Source: Nitrincola tibetensis (lineage in GTDB: Bacteria > Pseudomonadota > Gammaproteobacteria > Pseudomonadales > Balneatricaceae). Taken from it: 64,000 nt of DNA. Each line of letters starts with the position of its first letter. The first letter of the stretch is position 1. The position numbers and the translations under genes are program-made. The notes below the pieces were generated by a model. That model worked only from the letters and a program-made list of their open reading frames with translations. It searched no databases and had not been told where the DNA came from. Below, one piece after another: positions 34,726 through 43,564 of the stretch. The DNA is taken from positions 372,001 through 436,000 of the forward strand of contig NZ_QKRX01000002.1 of NCBI RefSeq assembly GCF_003284585.1, in the 5' to 3' direction.

Positions 34726-36990
34726 TTAGAATGTTAGCTTCACACCGACATACGCTGAACGCCCCATCCCTGGAACGGCTATGCCCCACGGAATACCATT
34801 GATTGCCATTGTTCGACCTTGTCCCATGTATGCCCCACCTGTAGGTAGGCTGTAATTGCGGTCAAACAGGTTTTCTACACCAAAATCCAAACGCACTTGC
34901 TTCCAACTGTGACTTGCACGCACATTGACCAAATGATAACCGGAGGTCTCTATCTCGTTACGAACCCCTGATACCTTCCGCTTATCATCTACCAGAATTA
35001 ACTCCATGGCATTATCCCAGTTATTCTTTTGATGGGTTAGGGTGAAGCGAGCATTTAAGGGCATGATATTGTAGAGCCGATCACCACTGTCTCGATTCTT
35101 ACCATCCGTGTAATTGATCACTGTATTAAGCCCCCATTGTCCCCAATCATTAGACATCAAAGGCAAACCCATGGCTAAATCAACACCGTATAAACGAGCC
35201 GACTGATTGGTAAACTGCAAGACATTAAATTGATTTGCTCCCCAACTAGGCCTTTTGATGGCGTCGATATAATCATCCACATGGGTATAAAAAGGCGTTG
35301 CGCTGATATTCCAACGACGGTCACGAGCATGCCAATCAAAGGTCGCAGATGCGGTATACGCCGTTTCGGGCTTAAGATTCACATCACCTATGTAGCCGTT
35401 GCCGTCCCCAACAAAATTGTTCATTGTCGCCGCCATCGGCCAACTTGACCAAGTATAGCGTTCGTACAAATTGGGTGAGCGTACTTTTCGTGCAAGCCCT
35501 AACTCAATGTCTAGGCTGTCACTGTGACGATAACGTGCCAACAGTGCTAAATCGATATTATGATCGGTTTGTTTACGATGCTGTGCGTTGAAAGCGGTCG
35601 ATTCTGCTAGCTGATTGCCGGGCATATTCGCTGCTGCATATCCCTGCACGGCGTCAGCATTCATACGAACATGCTCATACCGAATCCCTGACAGGCTGCT
35701 CCAACGCTCACTGTGCTGTTGCTCTACTTCAGCAAACACAGCTGTGCGATCACGCTGTCCATTATTGATGTTTAGAAAGGTATTCGGTCCCATACCACCG
35801 CCCGAAGCGGTCCAATAATCATCCAAACGGTAACGTTGCAGATCAGAGCCAACTCGTAACAAGCGAGAGTTTGTCAGCTCAATATCGCCTTTTAAACTAA
35901 CGCCTGTATTGTCACTTTCCGAATACATGGGCATTCCTGCTGCACAGGTCCCCGCCGGATCTCCATGAAAACGTATTGGATCACAGGGGTTTCCTGGCCC
36001 AGAGAGGGTTCCATACCAAAAACGCTTATCCGCACCAAAATCCATAAAATGGTCAACCCTTTCATGGTATACGCGCGCTTCCATTAACCCCCAATCAAAA
36101 TCACGTTTCCACCCAACATTTACCAGCTTTTGAGTGTTTTTCAGTAAATCCATACGCTGATTCGGAAAGAGTTGTTCTGGCATCTCCTGATAACTGAAGC
36201 GAGTGTCAAAAAGGTTATCACCGGCTTGTATTGCGATACCGAGTGCATGATTCTGAGTATCATAGGCTGTCGAACCGACCTCATCTAAGCGCAGGGTGTG
36301 GCCTGGACGATCCGTGCCAGTGAAGTCTTTAAATGTGCCTCCCGCTTTGTAGTTGTCTGCTTGACTCCACGCTCCATCGTATTGAATGTTGATTTGTTCA
36401 GTTGCATAACTGGCTTTAAGATTTCCGCCTAATGCATTGTTATTGCTTCGATAAAAGGCACCAACCTCTCCTTTAACCCTAGACTCCTCTCCAGAGGATG
36501 CAAATTCAGGTACGGCACGTTCAGCGATAATCGTACCACCAATACTATCGCCTCCTACACTGACGGGAGTGATCCCAGCGTAGACTTTTAACAGGCTAAT
36601 ATTGCTTGGCTCAACATACGAAAGTGGTGGATTCATGTGATTCGGACATGCAGCAATCAAATCCATTCCATCCACTTTGACTCGTAATCGATCATCGGCC
36701 AAACCACGAATAGAAGGTAAACTCGATACACCACCCGCCCCGTATAGGCTCACACCCGGAATATCCCTAAGTAAACTGGCGGTGTCATTGGTAATTGATC
36801 GTAGCATTTCGATGTTGGCTGGACTTTGCCTGATAGCGGCATCCATGTTTAGCGGTAAAGGTTTAGTAACCTCCAATCGGGTATCCGCATGCACTGGATT
36901 AGCACCTCCTGTCTGACTGAATAGAATACAGGCAATCGCGCAGGATAAGGATGTCGGTTTAAAAATCAGCTCTTTTATGTTCACACGCAT
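34726..36990 (-). CDS. TonB-dependent outer-membrane receptor, OprC/NosA (copper) type
   Basis: Outer-membrane beta-barrel importer, 754 residues from ATG 36990 (GGGA upstream; a TTG at 37023 is less likely). Signal peptide, plug domain (about 45-160; SITNDTASLLRDIPGVSLYG, LPSIRGLADDRLRV), then the barrel ending AYVGVKLTF. The plug holds AACPNHMNPP, matching the Cys-x3-Met of OprC, and the barrel holds DHFMDF, matching its His-x-Met. These four residues bind copper in OprC. A TonB box is not obvious. A 17-bp operator identical but for one base to that of the ABC importer at 23.3 kb lies upstream. Copper or a metal chelate is the best guess. Confidence 0.88.
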   Translation of the reverse strand: MRVNIKELIFKPTSLSCAIACILFSQTGGANPVHADTRLEVTKPLPLNMDAAIRQSPANIEMLRSITNDTASLLRDIPGVSLYGAGGVSSLPSIRGLADDRLRVKVDGMDLIAACPNHMNPPLSYVEPSNISLLKVYAGITPVSVGGDSIGGTIIAERAVPEFASSGEESRVKGEVGAFYRSNNNALGGNLKASYATEQINIQYDGAWSQADNYKAGGTFKDFTGTDRPGHTLRLDEVGSTAYDTQNHALGIAIQAGDNLFDTRFSYQEMPEQLFPNQRMDLLKNTQKLVNVGWKRDFDWGLMEARVYHERVDHFMDFGADKRFWYGTLSGPGNPCDPIRFHGDPAGTCAAGMPMYSESDNTGVSLKGDIELTNSRLLRVGSDLQRYRLDDYWTASGGGMGPNTFLNINNGQRDRTAVFAEVEQQHSERWSSLSGIRYEHVRMNADAVQGYAAANMPGNQLAESTAFNAQHRKQTDHNIDLALLARYRHSDSLDIELGLARKVRSPNLYERYTWSSWPMAATMNNFVGDGNGYIGDVNLKPETAYTASATFDWHARDRRWNISATPFYTHVDDYIDAIKRPSWGANQFNVLQFTNQSARLYGVDLAMGLPLMSNDWGQWGLNTVINYTDGKNRDSGDRLYNIMPLNARFTLTHQKNNWDNAMELILVDDKRKVSGVRNEIETSGYHLVNVRASHSWKQVRLDFGVENLFDRNYSLPTGGAYMGQGRTMAINGIPWGIAVPGMGRSAYVGVKLTF

Positions 36991-37126
36991 GTTATTTCCC
37001 AAAGAGTGGTATATCCACTTCAACGCCTTTTCTAATCCTAAATGTCCAGAAGACCCTCATGATTAGAAAAAACTACATTAGATATTAAATACCGATAAAT
37101 TTTATGGGAAAAGCAGGAACATTACG

Positions 37127-37143
37127 TGTGACATGATGTCGCA
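37127..37143 (-). promoter_or_regulatory. 17-bp palindromic operator before the TonB receptor
   Basis: Read on the minus strand it is TGCGACATCATGTCACA, one base from the copy at 23264-23280. It ends about 136 bases before the receptor ATG at 36990. Confidence 0.7.
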
Positions 37144-37195
37144 TCAGGCAGGTGACTCTGATCGCGGTATTCCCAGAGCTGAGCCTGAGCAGTGG

Positions 37196-37702
37196 TTAGT
37201 CACCGTATTTCATAAAGACGGCCTCTTCACCGTAACTTGCTAGCTTGCGCTTTAATGTATCGCTCGGGGTCGCTGGACAAAATCCATAACGCTGCCAATA
37301 GGCTTGAGAGCCTTGAACCGCTGTAAGCGTTGCCCGCGAGAATCCAAATGCTTCCGACGTGGTTAAAAACTGCCGCACCAGCAATTGCCCTGCTCCGGTT
37401 TTACGCGCATATGGGCTGACGGCCAAATCGTGTAAATAAACACAATCAGGTTCTTTACAGGCTTGATCATTGACTCGATTTAACTCAGGTGGGGCTGATG
37501 ATGTCCAGGGTAAGGCCAATAGATAGCCAACAACCTTCTCTCCCTCACATGCAACAAAGCAAGTCTCTGGAGAGACCGCTAACTTTGAAGCCAAAGACTC
37601 GATAGATTCAAGAACCACTTCGGTATAACACATCGCTTGAATCTCAACGACCGACGCCAAGTCCTGCAACACCATACGTCTAACACTAGGCAAACCTGCC
37701 AT
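37196..37702 (-). CDS. GNAT-family acetyltransferase
   Basis: Cytoplasmic N-acetyltransferase of 168 residues, substrate unknown. The acetyl-CoA site is DLAVSPYARKTGAGQLLV, in which the usual R/Q-x-x-G-x-G/A pattern is kept as ARKTGAG. The late SQAYWQRYGF segment supplies the typical Tyr. GGAG lies eight bases upstream of the ATG. It is transcribed in the same direction as the TonB receptor, but 200 bases and the operator lie between them, so it is probably a separate unit. Confidence 0.85.
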   Translation of the reverse strand: MAGLPSVRRMVLQDLASVVEIQAMCYTEVVLESIESLASKLAVSPETCFVACEGEKVVGYLLALPWTSSAPPELNRVNDQACKEPDCVYLHDLAVSPYARKTGAGQLLVRQFLTTSEAFGFSRATLTAVQGSQAYWQRYGFCPATPSDTLKRKLASYGEEAVFMKYGD

Positions 37703-37806
37703 TTACAACTCCAACAAGTAGATCCGTTAATTAAAAAAGAGCACTTAAGCGTAATGATCTATAGAATTCAACTCAAGTTTTGGTTAATTTAGCGCAGATT
37801 AATTGA

Positions 37807-37860
37807 TGTCACTACGTTAAGGGTGAATCGGCACCTTATCCAACCCTTAAAGTAGTGACA
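37807..37860. repeat. 18-bp inverted repeat before a membrane-protein gene
   Basis: Arms 37807-37824 and 37843-37860 (TGTCACTACGTTAAGGGT and its complement with one mismatch) flank an 18-base loop. It ends 31 bases before the ATG at 37892. It could be an operator, a leader hairpin or an upstream terminator. Confidence 0.6.
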
Positions 37861-37891
37861 AGAGCCCATGACTGAGATTCAAGGAGTGAAC

Positions 37892-39028
37892 ATGGCATCA
37901 TCATTAGAAGTCAAATCGGCCACCTCTTCCATACTGCTGCTTTGCATCACAGCCTATTTCACATTTGATATACTTTGGGTTTGGCTATTTGTTCTTCTGA
38001 TTGTCTTGCCTGTTTTATCAAGTCGATTTCCAGCCATTGGCTACCTTTTTGGTGCAAGTTTACTACTCACTCCATTCGTGATCATGCGTTTTGACACGTC
38101 GGTTTATCTTCTGCTGTTTTCAATCGGAGTGGCTATCTACGGTGGTTTTTTGATCAAATCGACCCACGCTCAAATTACACACCGTCAGGACTCGGCATCA
38201 TCAACCCCACAAAACGCAACACGCATCGCTGAACAGACTGATCAAACGCCTTTATTTGATCAGATTAAGCAAAGACAACAGGAGCCCCTCCAAACACCCT
38301 TTCGGAAGAGTCTGTTCGAGAGCTTAGTTCGTGCCCTCGACGGCATAACGCTTGTGGCCGTTGGATTGGTCAGCATACCGACGTTTCTAGCGCTTTGTTA
38401 TTTTGGTTTAAAGTGGCCAATCATACTTGGATTAATCACCTTTGCTGTGTACCTGTGGCGAGTAACCCGCTATCCAGACACTCTAGCCATCAAAAACCCT
38501 TGGGATCTGCGCTGGCACGGATTAGTGCTGTGCATGTGCTGTTTACTTTGGGTATTGCTGATCAATCTAGTGCCTCAACACACTCTACTGAGCTTCAACT
38601 CAACACTTCCAGCAATCCTGGCGAGTTCGGCTTGGTTTGAATACGGCAGCCTACTCAGCACTTACTTAAATCAAATCATTACCATGCTCACCACTGGTAT
38701 TTTCTTGGCCATGTTATCAATACTCCCAACAGCTTTATGCCTTCTACTCTTGGGCTGGCTGTTTATTCGCGCGTACCTCGGCCTCTCCGGTGATATTCAG
38801 CAACGTTTTGACATTATGCGCTGGCCCTTCGCGGCCTCAATTTTAATCCTTATCATGATTTGGCCAAACCTGGAAACCGCTCACGCCTATTTATTTGATT
38901 GGATGCTCAACTACGAAATTCAACTCACTTACCTAGTTGAGCTTTTTATTATTGGTTTTTTACCTTGGCGCGTTTGGACGATTATTTTTAAATCACAACG
39001 ACAAATGCTTGAATTTCAACGCACGTAA
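37892..39028 (+). CDS. Multi-TM membrane protein of unknown function
   Basis: I do not recognise a family. From ATG 37892 (AAGGAG seven bases upstream; the earlier ATG at 37868 has none) the protein has 378 residues. There are four N-terminal hydrophobic segments (to about 95), a soluble Gln/Thr-rich linker (about 98-145) and five to six further TM helices to the end, with many Trp and Leu. No catalytic motif is visible. Its 3' end overlaps the convergent metal-ATPase gene by 36 bases. Codon use looks like its neighbours. Confidence 0.75.
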   Translation: MASSLEVKSATSSILLLCITAYFTFDILWVWLFVLLIVLPVLSSRFPAIGYLFGASLLLTPFVIMRFDTSVYLLLFSIGVAIYGGFLIKSTHAQITHRQDSASSTPQNATRIAEQTDQTPLFDQIKQRQQEPLQTPFRKSLFESLVRALDGITLVAVGLVSIPTFLALCYFGLKWPIILGLITFAVYLWRVTRYPDTLAIKNPWDLRWHGLVLCMCCLLWVLLINLVPQHTLLSFNSTLPAILASSAWFEYGSLLSTYLNQIITMLTTGIFLAMLSILPTALCLLLLGWLFIRAYLGLSGDIQQRFDIMRWPFAASILILIMIWPNLETAHAYLFDWMLNYEIQLTYLVELFIIGFLPWRVWTIIFKSQRQMLEFQRT

Positions 39029-40927
39029 GCCATTGGCGACCACGAGTAAGCTCACTCCCATATCGGCAAAGACCGCCATCCACATGCTCGCCTGCCCCTG
39101 AAAAGCCAGCAAGATGAAGATACATTTTATCCCAATGGCCAACGCAATATTTTGCTTGAGCAATCGCATGCAGAATCTCGACAAACGAATATAGGTGGCG
39201 ATTTTACGAGGGTCATCATCCATCAGGGCAATATCCGCCGTTTCAATGGCCGTATCCGTTCCTGCCGCGCCCATCGCCAACCCCAAATTTGCCTGAGCCA
39301 ATGCAGGGGCGTCATTAATGCCATCACCGACCATGGCTACCTGATGCCCTTCCTTCATGATGTTTTTAATGGCTTCGAGTTTATCCTCTGGCATCAAGTT
39401 GGCTTGAACATCAGTTATGCCCACCTCCTGCGCGATAGCCCTCGCCGTATTAAGATTGTCTCCACTGAGCATAAGGGTTCTCAGACCCAACGAATGCAAG
39501 GCGTTAATGGCCTCCTGACTATTAGGCTTCAACGGATCAGCGACTCCAAACAATCCCAAAACACGAGCATCTTCTATTAATAATACACAGGATTCACCTT
39601 GCGATTCGATCCTTGCAACATCGGCGGTATAGGCTTCTAGGGGCACATTCATGGCGCGCGCAAGACGGTCATTGCCCAAACCATACCGATGCGAGTTAAG
39701 CGCCACTTGAAGACCTTGGCCTGGCAATGCAATCAGGGACTCTACCGTCAATCGTTCACCGACATGCGCCAACGTCAGCGTTTTTGAAACAGGGTGGCTG
39801 GAATGCTGAGCGATACTGGAGGCTAACCGCAGCACGTCTTCATCTGGCATCCCGCTGAGGTTTTTAAACGATCTTAGCTCTGGCTGTCCCTGTGTCAGTG
39901 TCCCGGTTTTATCAAATGCCACACGATTGAGCCTACTGCCTGCCTCTAAATGACTCCCGCCTTTAATCAAAATCCCTAAGCGCGCTGCTCTGGCAAGGCC
40001 ACTGACAATCGTAACAGGCGTAGAAATAACCAACGCACAAGGACAGGCAATGACTAATAAAACAAGTGCTCTGTAAAGCCAATCCAAAAAGGCTCCCCCG
40101 AACAAAACAGGCGGTACGAGCGCCGTCGCCAAGGCGATGAAAAAGATAATCGGGGTATAGATGCGCGCAAACTGATCAACCAGACGTTGTGTAGGAGCCT
40201 TATCCGCTTGCGCCTCCTCTACACGCTTAATAATTCGTGCCAGCGTCGTATTCGACGCCTCAGCTGTCACTTGAAACTCAAACAACTCGGTTTCATTCAA
40301 GGTTCCTGCATACACCGAATCACCCAATTGTTTTTCAACCGCCAGACTCTCACCCGTGATCGCGGCTTGGTTAATAAACGTGTGCCCCTTCAAAATGCGG
40401 CCATCCAAACCAATTCTCTCACCTGGCTGCACCTGAACATGCTGACCAATTTTTACCTGTGTCACCGGAAGGCTCTGCCAGTGTCCATCGTCCATCAAGA
40501 CCCGAGCGGTATCCGGTGCCAGAGACAATACGCTCTGAATCGCATGGCGAGCACGTTCAACTGACTTTTCTTCAATCCACTCAGCCAAGGTAAACAGCAC
40601 TAACACCATCGCGGCTTCCGCCCAATGGCCAATCAACAGTGCGCAAGTGACCGCTAAGCTCATTAAAGCATTAATGGTTAAGTCGAGTTTAAGGAGCGAC
40701 AGCCAACCTCGCTTGAGTACCTCTGTTCCACACAACGCAATCGCCACCAACGCCAACATAAGACTGATCCAGCCCCATCCCGGCAATGTCCATTCAATTA
40801 CTTCCGCTAGCAAAGCAGCACCACCCGCGAATGACAGTTTGATATAAGGTATGGGGCTGACTTTCGCAGGAGCAAGACTTGGTGTTTGATTGCTAGAACA
40901 GGATGATGAGCCGCAACAGTTCGACAT
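38993..40927 (-). CDS. cadA: Heavy-metal P1B-type ATPase (Zn/Cd/Pb exporter)
   Basis: Inner-membrane ATP-driven metal exporter, 644 residues. There is no HMA domain; instead the N-terminus has the Cys cluster NCCGSSSCSS, typical of the Pb/Cd branch. The actuator segment is TGESLAVEK, the metal-binding TM motif is IACPCALV, the phosphorylated Asp is in DKTGTLT and the nucleotide region ends VGDGINDAPALA. AAGGAG precedes the ATG. It is transcribed from a MerR-type promoter shared with the divergent regulator gene. Confidence 0.93.
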   Translation of the reverse strand: MSNCCGSSSCSSNQTPSLAPAKVSPIPYIKLSFAGGAALLAEVIEWTLPGWGWISLMLALVAIALCGTEVLKRGWLSLLKLDLTINALMSLAVTCALLIGHWAEAAMVLVLFTLAEWIEEKSVERARHAIQSVLSLAPDTARVLMDDGHWQSLPVTQVKIGQHVQVQPGERIGLDGRILKGHTFINQAAITGESLAVEKQLGDSVYAGTLNETELFEFQVTAEASNTTLARIIKRVEEAQADKAPTQRLVDQFARIYTPIIFFIALATALVPPVLFGGAFLDWLYRALVLLVIACPCALVISTPVTIVSGLARAARLGILIKGGSHLEAGSRLNRVAFDKTGTLTQGQPELRSFKNLSGMPDEDVLRLASSIAQHSSHPVSKTLTLAHVGERLTVESLIALPGQGLQVALNSHRYGLGNDRLARAMNVPLEAYTADVARIESQGESCVLLIEDARVLGLFGVADPLKPNSQEAINALHSLGLRTLMLSGDNLNTARAIAQEVGITDVQANLMPEDKLEAIKNIMKEGHQVAMVGDGINDAPALAQANLGLAMGAAGTDTAIETADIALMDDDPRKIATYIRLSRFCMRLLKQNIALAIGIKCIFILLAFQGQASMWMAVFADMGVSLLVVANGLRALKFKHLSL

Positions 40928-40955
40928 TTCTGGATCTCCTTGGGTTTTATCACTA

Positions 40956-40987
40956 TAGTAAAAACCCTAAAGTTACTTCAGGGTCAA
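40956..40987 (-). promoter_or_regulatory. MerR-type promoter/operator of the metal ATPase
   Basis: On the minus strand -35 TTGACC (40987-40982) and -10 TTACTA (40961-40956) are 20 bases apart. The long spacer is characteristic of promoters untwisted by MerR-family activators. A near-perfect 21-bp palindrome, ACCCTAAAGTTACTTCAGGGT, at 40964-40984 fills the spacer and resembles CadR/ZntR operators. Confidence 0.85.
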
Positions 40988-41002
40988 GCCCGGAGAGAAA
41001 AT

Positions 41003-41470
41003 ATGCTCAGCATTGGTCAACTTGCAAAACGGATTGAATGCCCAGTAGAAACGCTGCGTTATTGGGAAAAAGAAGGGCTGCTTCCCGCTCCCCACCGCGG
41101 AGAGAATAATTACCGTTGGTATCAAGACAGTCATCTTGAGCGCGCTTTGTTTATTCGTAACTGTCGTAATCTTGATATGAGCTTAGCGGAAATCCGTCAA
41201 CTCTTACGTTACAAGGATCAACCTGACATGCGCTGCGATCAGGTCAACCGATTATTGGATGAACACATTTCGCATGTCACGGAGCGTATAGCCTCGCTTA
41301 CCTTGCTCAAAGACACCCTGGAGAGTTTAAGACAGCGTTGTGTGACCGAAAAAAACATAGATGCGTGCGAGATTCTTGCGGGCTTGAGTTGCGATCAAGC
41401 ACAAGGATCTACAGATAAGTGCTCATCACACCTACGCGGGGTTCATCCTGGCTCAGGTCGGAGTATTTAA
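41003..41470 (+). CDS. cadR: MerR-family regulator, CadR/PbrR type
   Basis: Metal-sensing activator of 155 residues from ATG 41003; an upstream in-frame start at 40940 would run through the operator. The winged HTH is MLSIGQLAKRIECPVETLRY. The sensing cysteines sit where CadR/PbrR have them: RCDQVNRLLDEH (about 77), LRQRC and IDACEIL. This suggests Cd(II), Pb(II) or Zn(II). Its 3' end overlaps the convergent Lrp-type gene by 18 bases. Confidence 0.88.
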   Translation: MLSIGQLAKRIECPVETLRYWEKEGLLPAPHRGENNYRWYQDSHLERALFIRNCRNLDMSLAEIRQLLRYKDQPDMRCDQVNRLLDEHISHVTERIASLTLLKDTLESLRQRCVTEKNIDACEILAGLSCDQAQGSTDKCSSHLRGVHPGSGRSI

Positions 41471-41917
41471 AGGCAAGGGAGACTCACCTTTTACTGCACG
41501 TATTACAAAGTTGCTGTGAATGTCTTTTACAAACGGCAGCATTTGTATTTGTCGGAGCAAAAGCTCGTAATGTTGTAGATCTTTAACCACGACCTCAAGC
41601 CGATAATCTGCGGTACCGGATACCAAGTAGCAACTGATCACATTTGGCATGGCCAGTACAGACGCTTCAAACTGGCTACTGGCTTGATCGCCATGATGAC
41701 CTAAACGTAGGTCAACAAACACGGTCATGCCTAGGTCAAGCGCGACACGATTAAGAGACGCCCGGTAACCTAGAATAATGCCCTCTTCTTCCAGTTGTTT
41801 AACTCGGCGCAAACAAGGCGATGGAGATAAATTCACCTTATCCGATAACTCAACATTGGTTAGGCGTCCATTCGCTTGTAACTGATCCAGAATTCGATAA
41901 TCCAGCCCATCCAATTT
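41453..41917 (-). CDS. Lrp/AsnC-family regulator
   Basis: Feast/famine regulator of 154 residues. The start at 41917 has TGGAG upstream; a start at 41950 is also open. N-terminal HTH (LDYRILDQLQANGRLTNVEL, then LSPSPCLRRVKQLEEEG) and a C-terminal RAM domain (VDLRLG, then YLVSGTADYRLEVVVKDLQHYE). It is divergent from an EamA exporter gene, which it probably controls in response to an amino acid. Confidence 0.92.
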   Translation of the reverse strand, partial: KLDGLDYRILDQLQANGRLTNVELSDKVNLSPSPCLRRVKQLEEEGIILGYRASLNRVALDLGMTVFVDLRLGHHGDQASSQFEASVLAMPNVISCYLVSGTADYRLEVVVKDLQHYELLLRQIQMLPFVKDIHSNFVIRAVKGESPLPLNTPT

Positions 41918-42079
41918 CATCAAAAAAGCTCCAGTTTTTAAAAATGGCATTTATCATCAAAAAATAAATAATAATTGGCATTTTATGCCATAAAACTGAA
42001 TTTCAACAGAGTAATTCGCAAGGACATGCGCTGTATTTTGGCATCATAATACACACTCATTTTAGTAAGGTGTTATTCA

Positions 42080-43012
42080 ATGAGCGCATCAACTCCATCC
42101 GAACCTTCTGCTGATTATCGCGTCCTGACACAAGGGAAAGACTTTTACATGGGCGTATTGGCAGCCCTGGTCACGGTTTCTATCTGGTCAGGCTGGTTAA
42201 TTTCGGTGCGTTTATCCGCATCAGGGCAACTCACCTCGTTTGACTTAGCGGTGATGCGTTATTTCGTGCCGGCCTTGGTTTTGCTGCCCTTTGTCTGGCG
42301 TCATCGTGAAAAGATCCGCAATACGCGTTTCAGGTACCTGTTTGGCATGCTGGTTGGTGCTGGCGTGCCCTTCTTTTACCTAAGCTCAACTGGGCTTCAA
42401 TACGCACCTGCGGCTCATGCGGGTTTATTGATTCCCGGCACCTTTCCCTTGTTTGTCACGGCAATGGCGGTGTTTATTTATAAACAACCCTTACACCCCG
42501 CTCGCTTTTGGGGGCTGAGTTGGGTGGCACTTGGAGTGGCCGTGTTAATGAGTCACTCGTTATATCAAGGTGACTTACAAGTACTCAAAGGTGACCTACT
42601 CTTGTTGGGTGCAAGCTTTTGCTGGGCATTATTTACAGTTAGTTTACGAGTTGCAGGACTTCCACCTCTTGCTGCAGCGGGTTTACTCTGTTGTTTATCC
42701 TGTGGTGTACTCGCATTTCTTGCGCTTATGGGCTGGTATGAAACAGGTATTACCACCGCCTCCTCACAAGAGATTGCCACTCAGTTAGTCACACAGGCTC
42801 TTTTAGCGGGTTTACTGGCAGGTTTTTCATATGGTTTTGCAATCAACCGCATTGGTGCTGAAAACACCTCAGCAATTGGTGCTCTCACACCGGTTTTAAC
42901 AGGTTTAGCTGCGATTCCTTTATTGGGCGAGTCACTGAGCCTTGCGGCCTTATTAGGAATGTTACTCATCGGACTAGGGGCTTACCGGGCAAGTCGTATC
43001 CGAGATGCTTAA
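42080..43012 (+). CDS. EamA/DMT-family transporter
   Basis: Ten-TM drug/metabolite transporter of 310 residues with two EamA repeats (about 30-160 and 170-305). The conserved APAAHAGLLIPGTFPLFV segment is in repeat 1 and NTSAIGALTPVLTGLAAIPL in repeat 2. It likely exports amino acids or related metabolites under the divergent Lrp-type regulator. The gap 43013-43564 has no confident gene: short minus-strand frames (42974-43252, 43197-43382) and a plus-strand frame (43377-43568) have no family match that I can recognise. Confidence 0.9.
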   Translation: MSASTPSEPSADYRVLTQGKDFYMGVLAALVTVSIWSGWLISVRLSASGQLTSFDLAVMRYFVPALVLLPFVWRHREKIRNTRFRYLFGMLVGAGVPFFYLSSTGLQYAPAAHAGLLIPGTFPLFVTAMAVFIYKQPLHPARFWGLSWVALGVAVLMSHSLYQGDLQVLKGDLLLLGASFCWALFTVSLRVAGLPPLAAAGLLCCLSCGVLAFLALMGWYETGITTASSQEIATQLVTQALLAGLLAGFSYGFAINRIGAENTSAIGALTPVLTGLAAIPLLGESLSLAALLGMLLIGLGAYRASRIRDA

Positions 43013-43564
43013 ATTGGGCATCCCACGCCCTTGTGGAGGGCACGCGCCGCCGAATCCATTGACACCATAGTCGTTGCTGATTTGGACACTGCCTTCAGAG
43101 AGCAGGTTTTTACTCAAAACCTCTGCTCCTTTACTGACGAGTAAACCGAGCAAGGCAGCTGATCCCTCTCTTGCAGTGCGAGGTTTGCTGTGTCTATTAA
43201 TTTTTTCGATACTCAACAGTATAACGAATCTTGTTATTAGAACACCAATCATACGCTTGATTAGCAGAGAGGTACTCAGTGCTACGGATGTGACTATGCT
43301 CTATGCACTTACAAAATGTCTGGTATATACTTTGCTCAATATTAGAATTACATAAAATCATGTAGGTGTATTTTTCTTGCAAGCAAACACTTCAGGTATA
43401 AGTTCCGTGTTGACACATGCCCGCCGCACGTCGGAATCAGGTAGTTCCTGGTGGAAACGCCCAAGAATTTGGGTGGGAACTTGGCTATTTTACTCGCTCA
43501 CCGCTCTTGGTTATCTCGCGTATGAAAGTGCACAGCGTGGATTTATTTGTGTGAGTATTTTTGG

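Noticed and set aside
42974-43382. Two overlapping minus-strand short frames after the EamA gene
   Set aside because: They read partly like protein (YLSANQAYDWCSNNKI), but the first overlaps the end of the EamA gene and neither has a ribosome site or known family.
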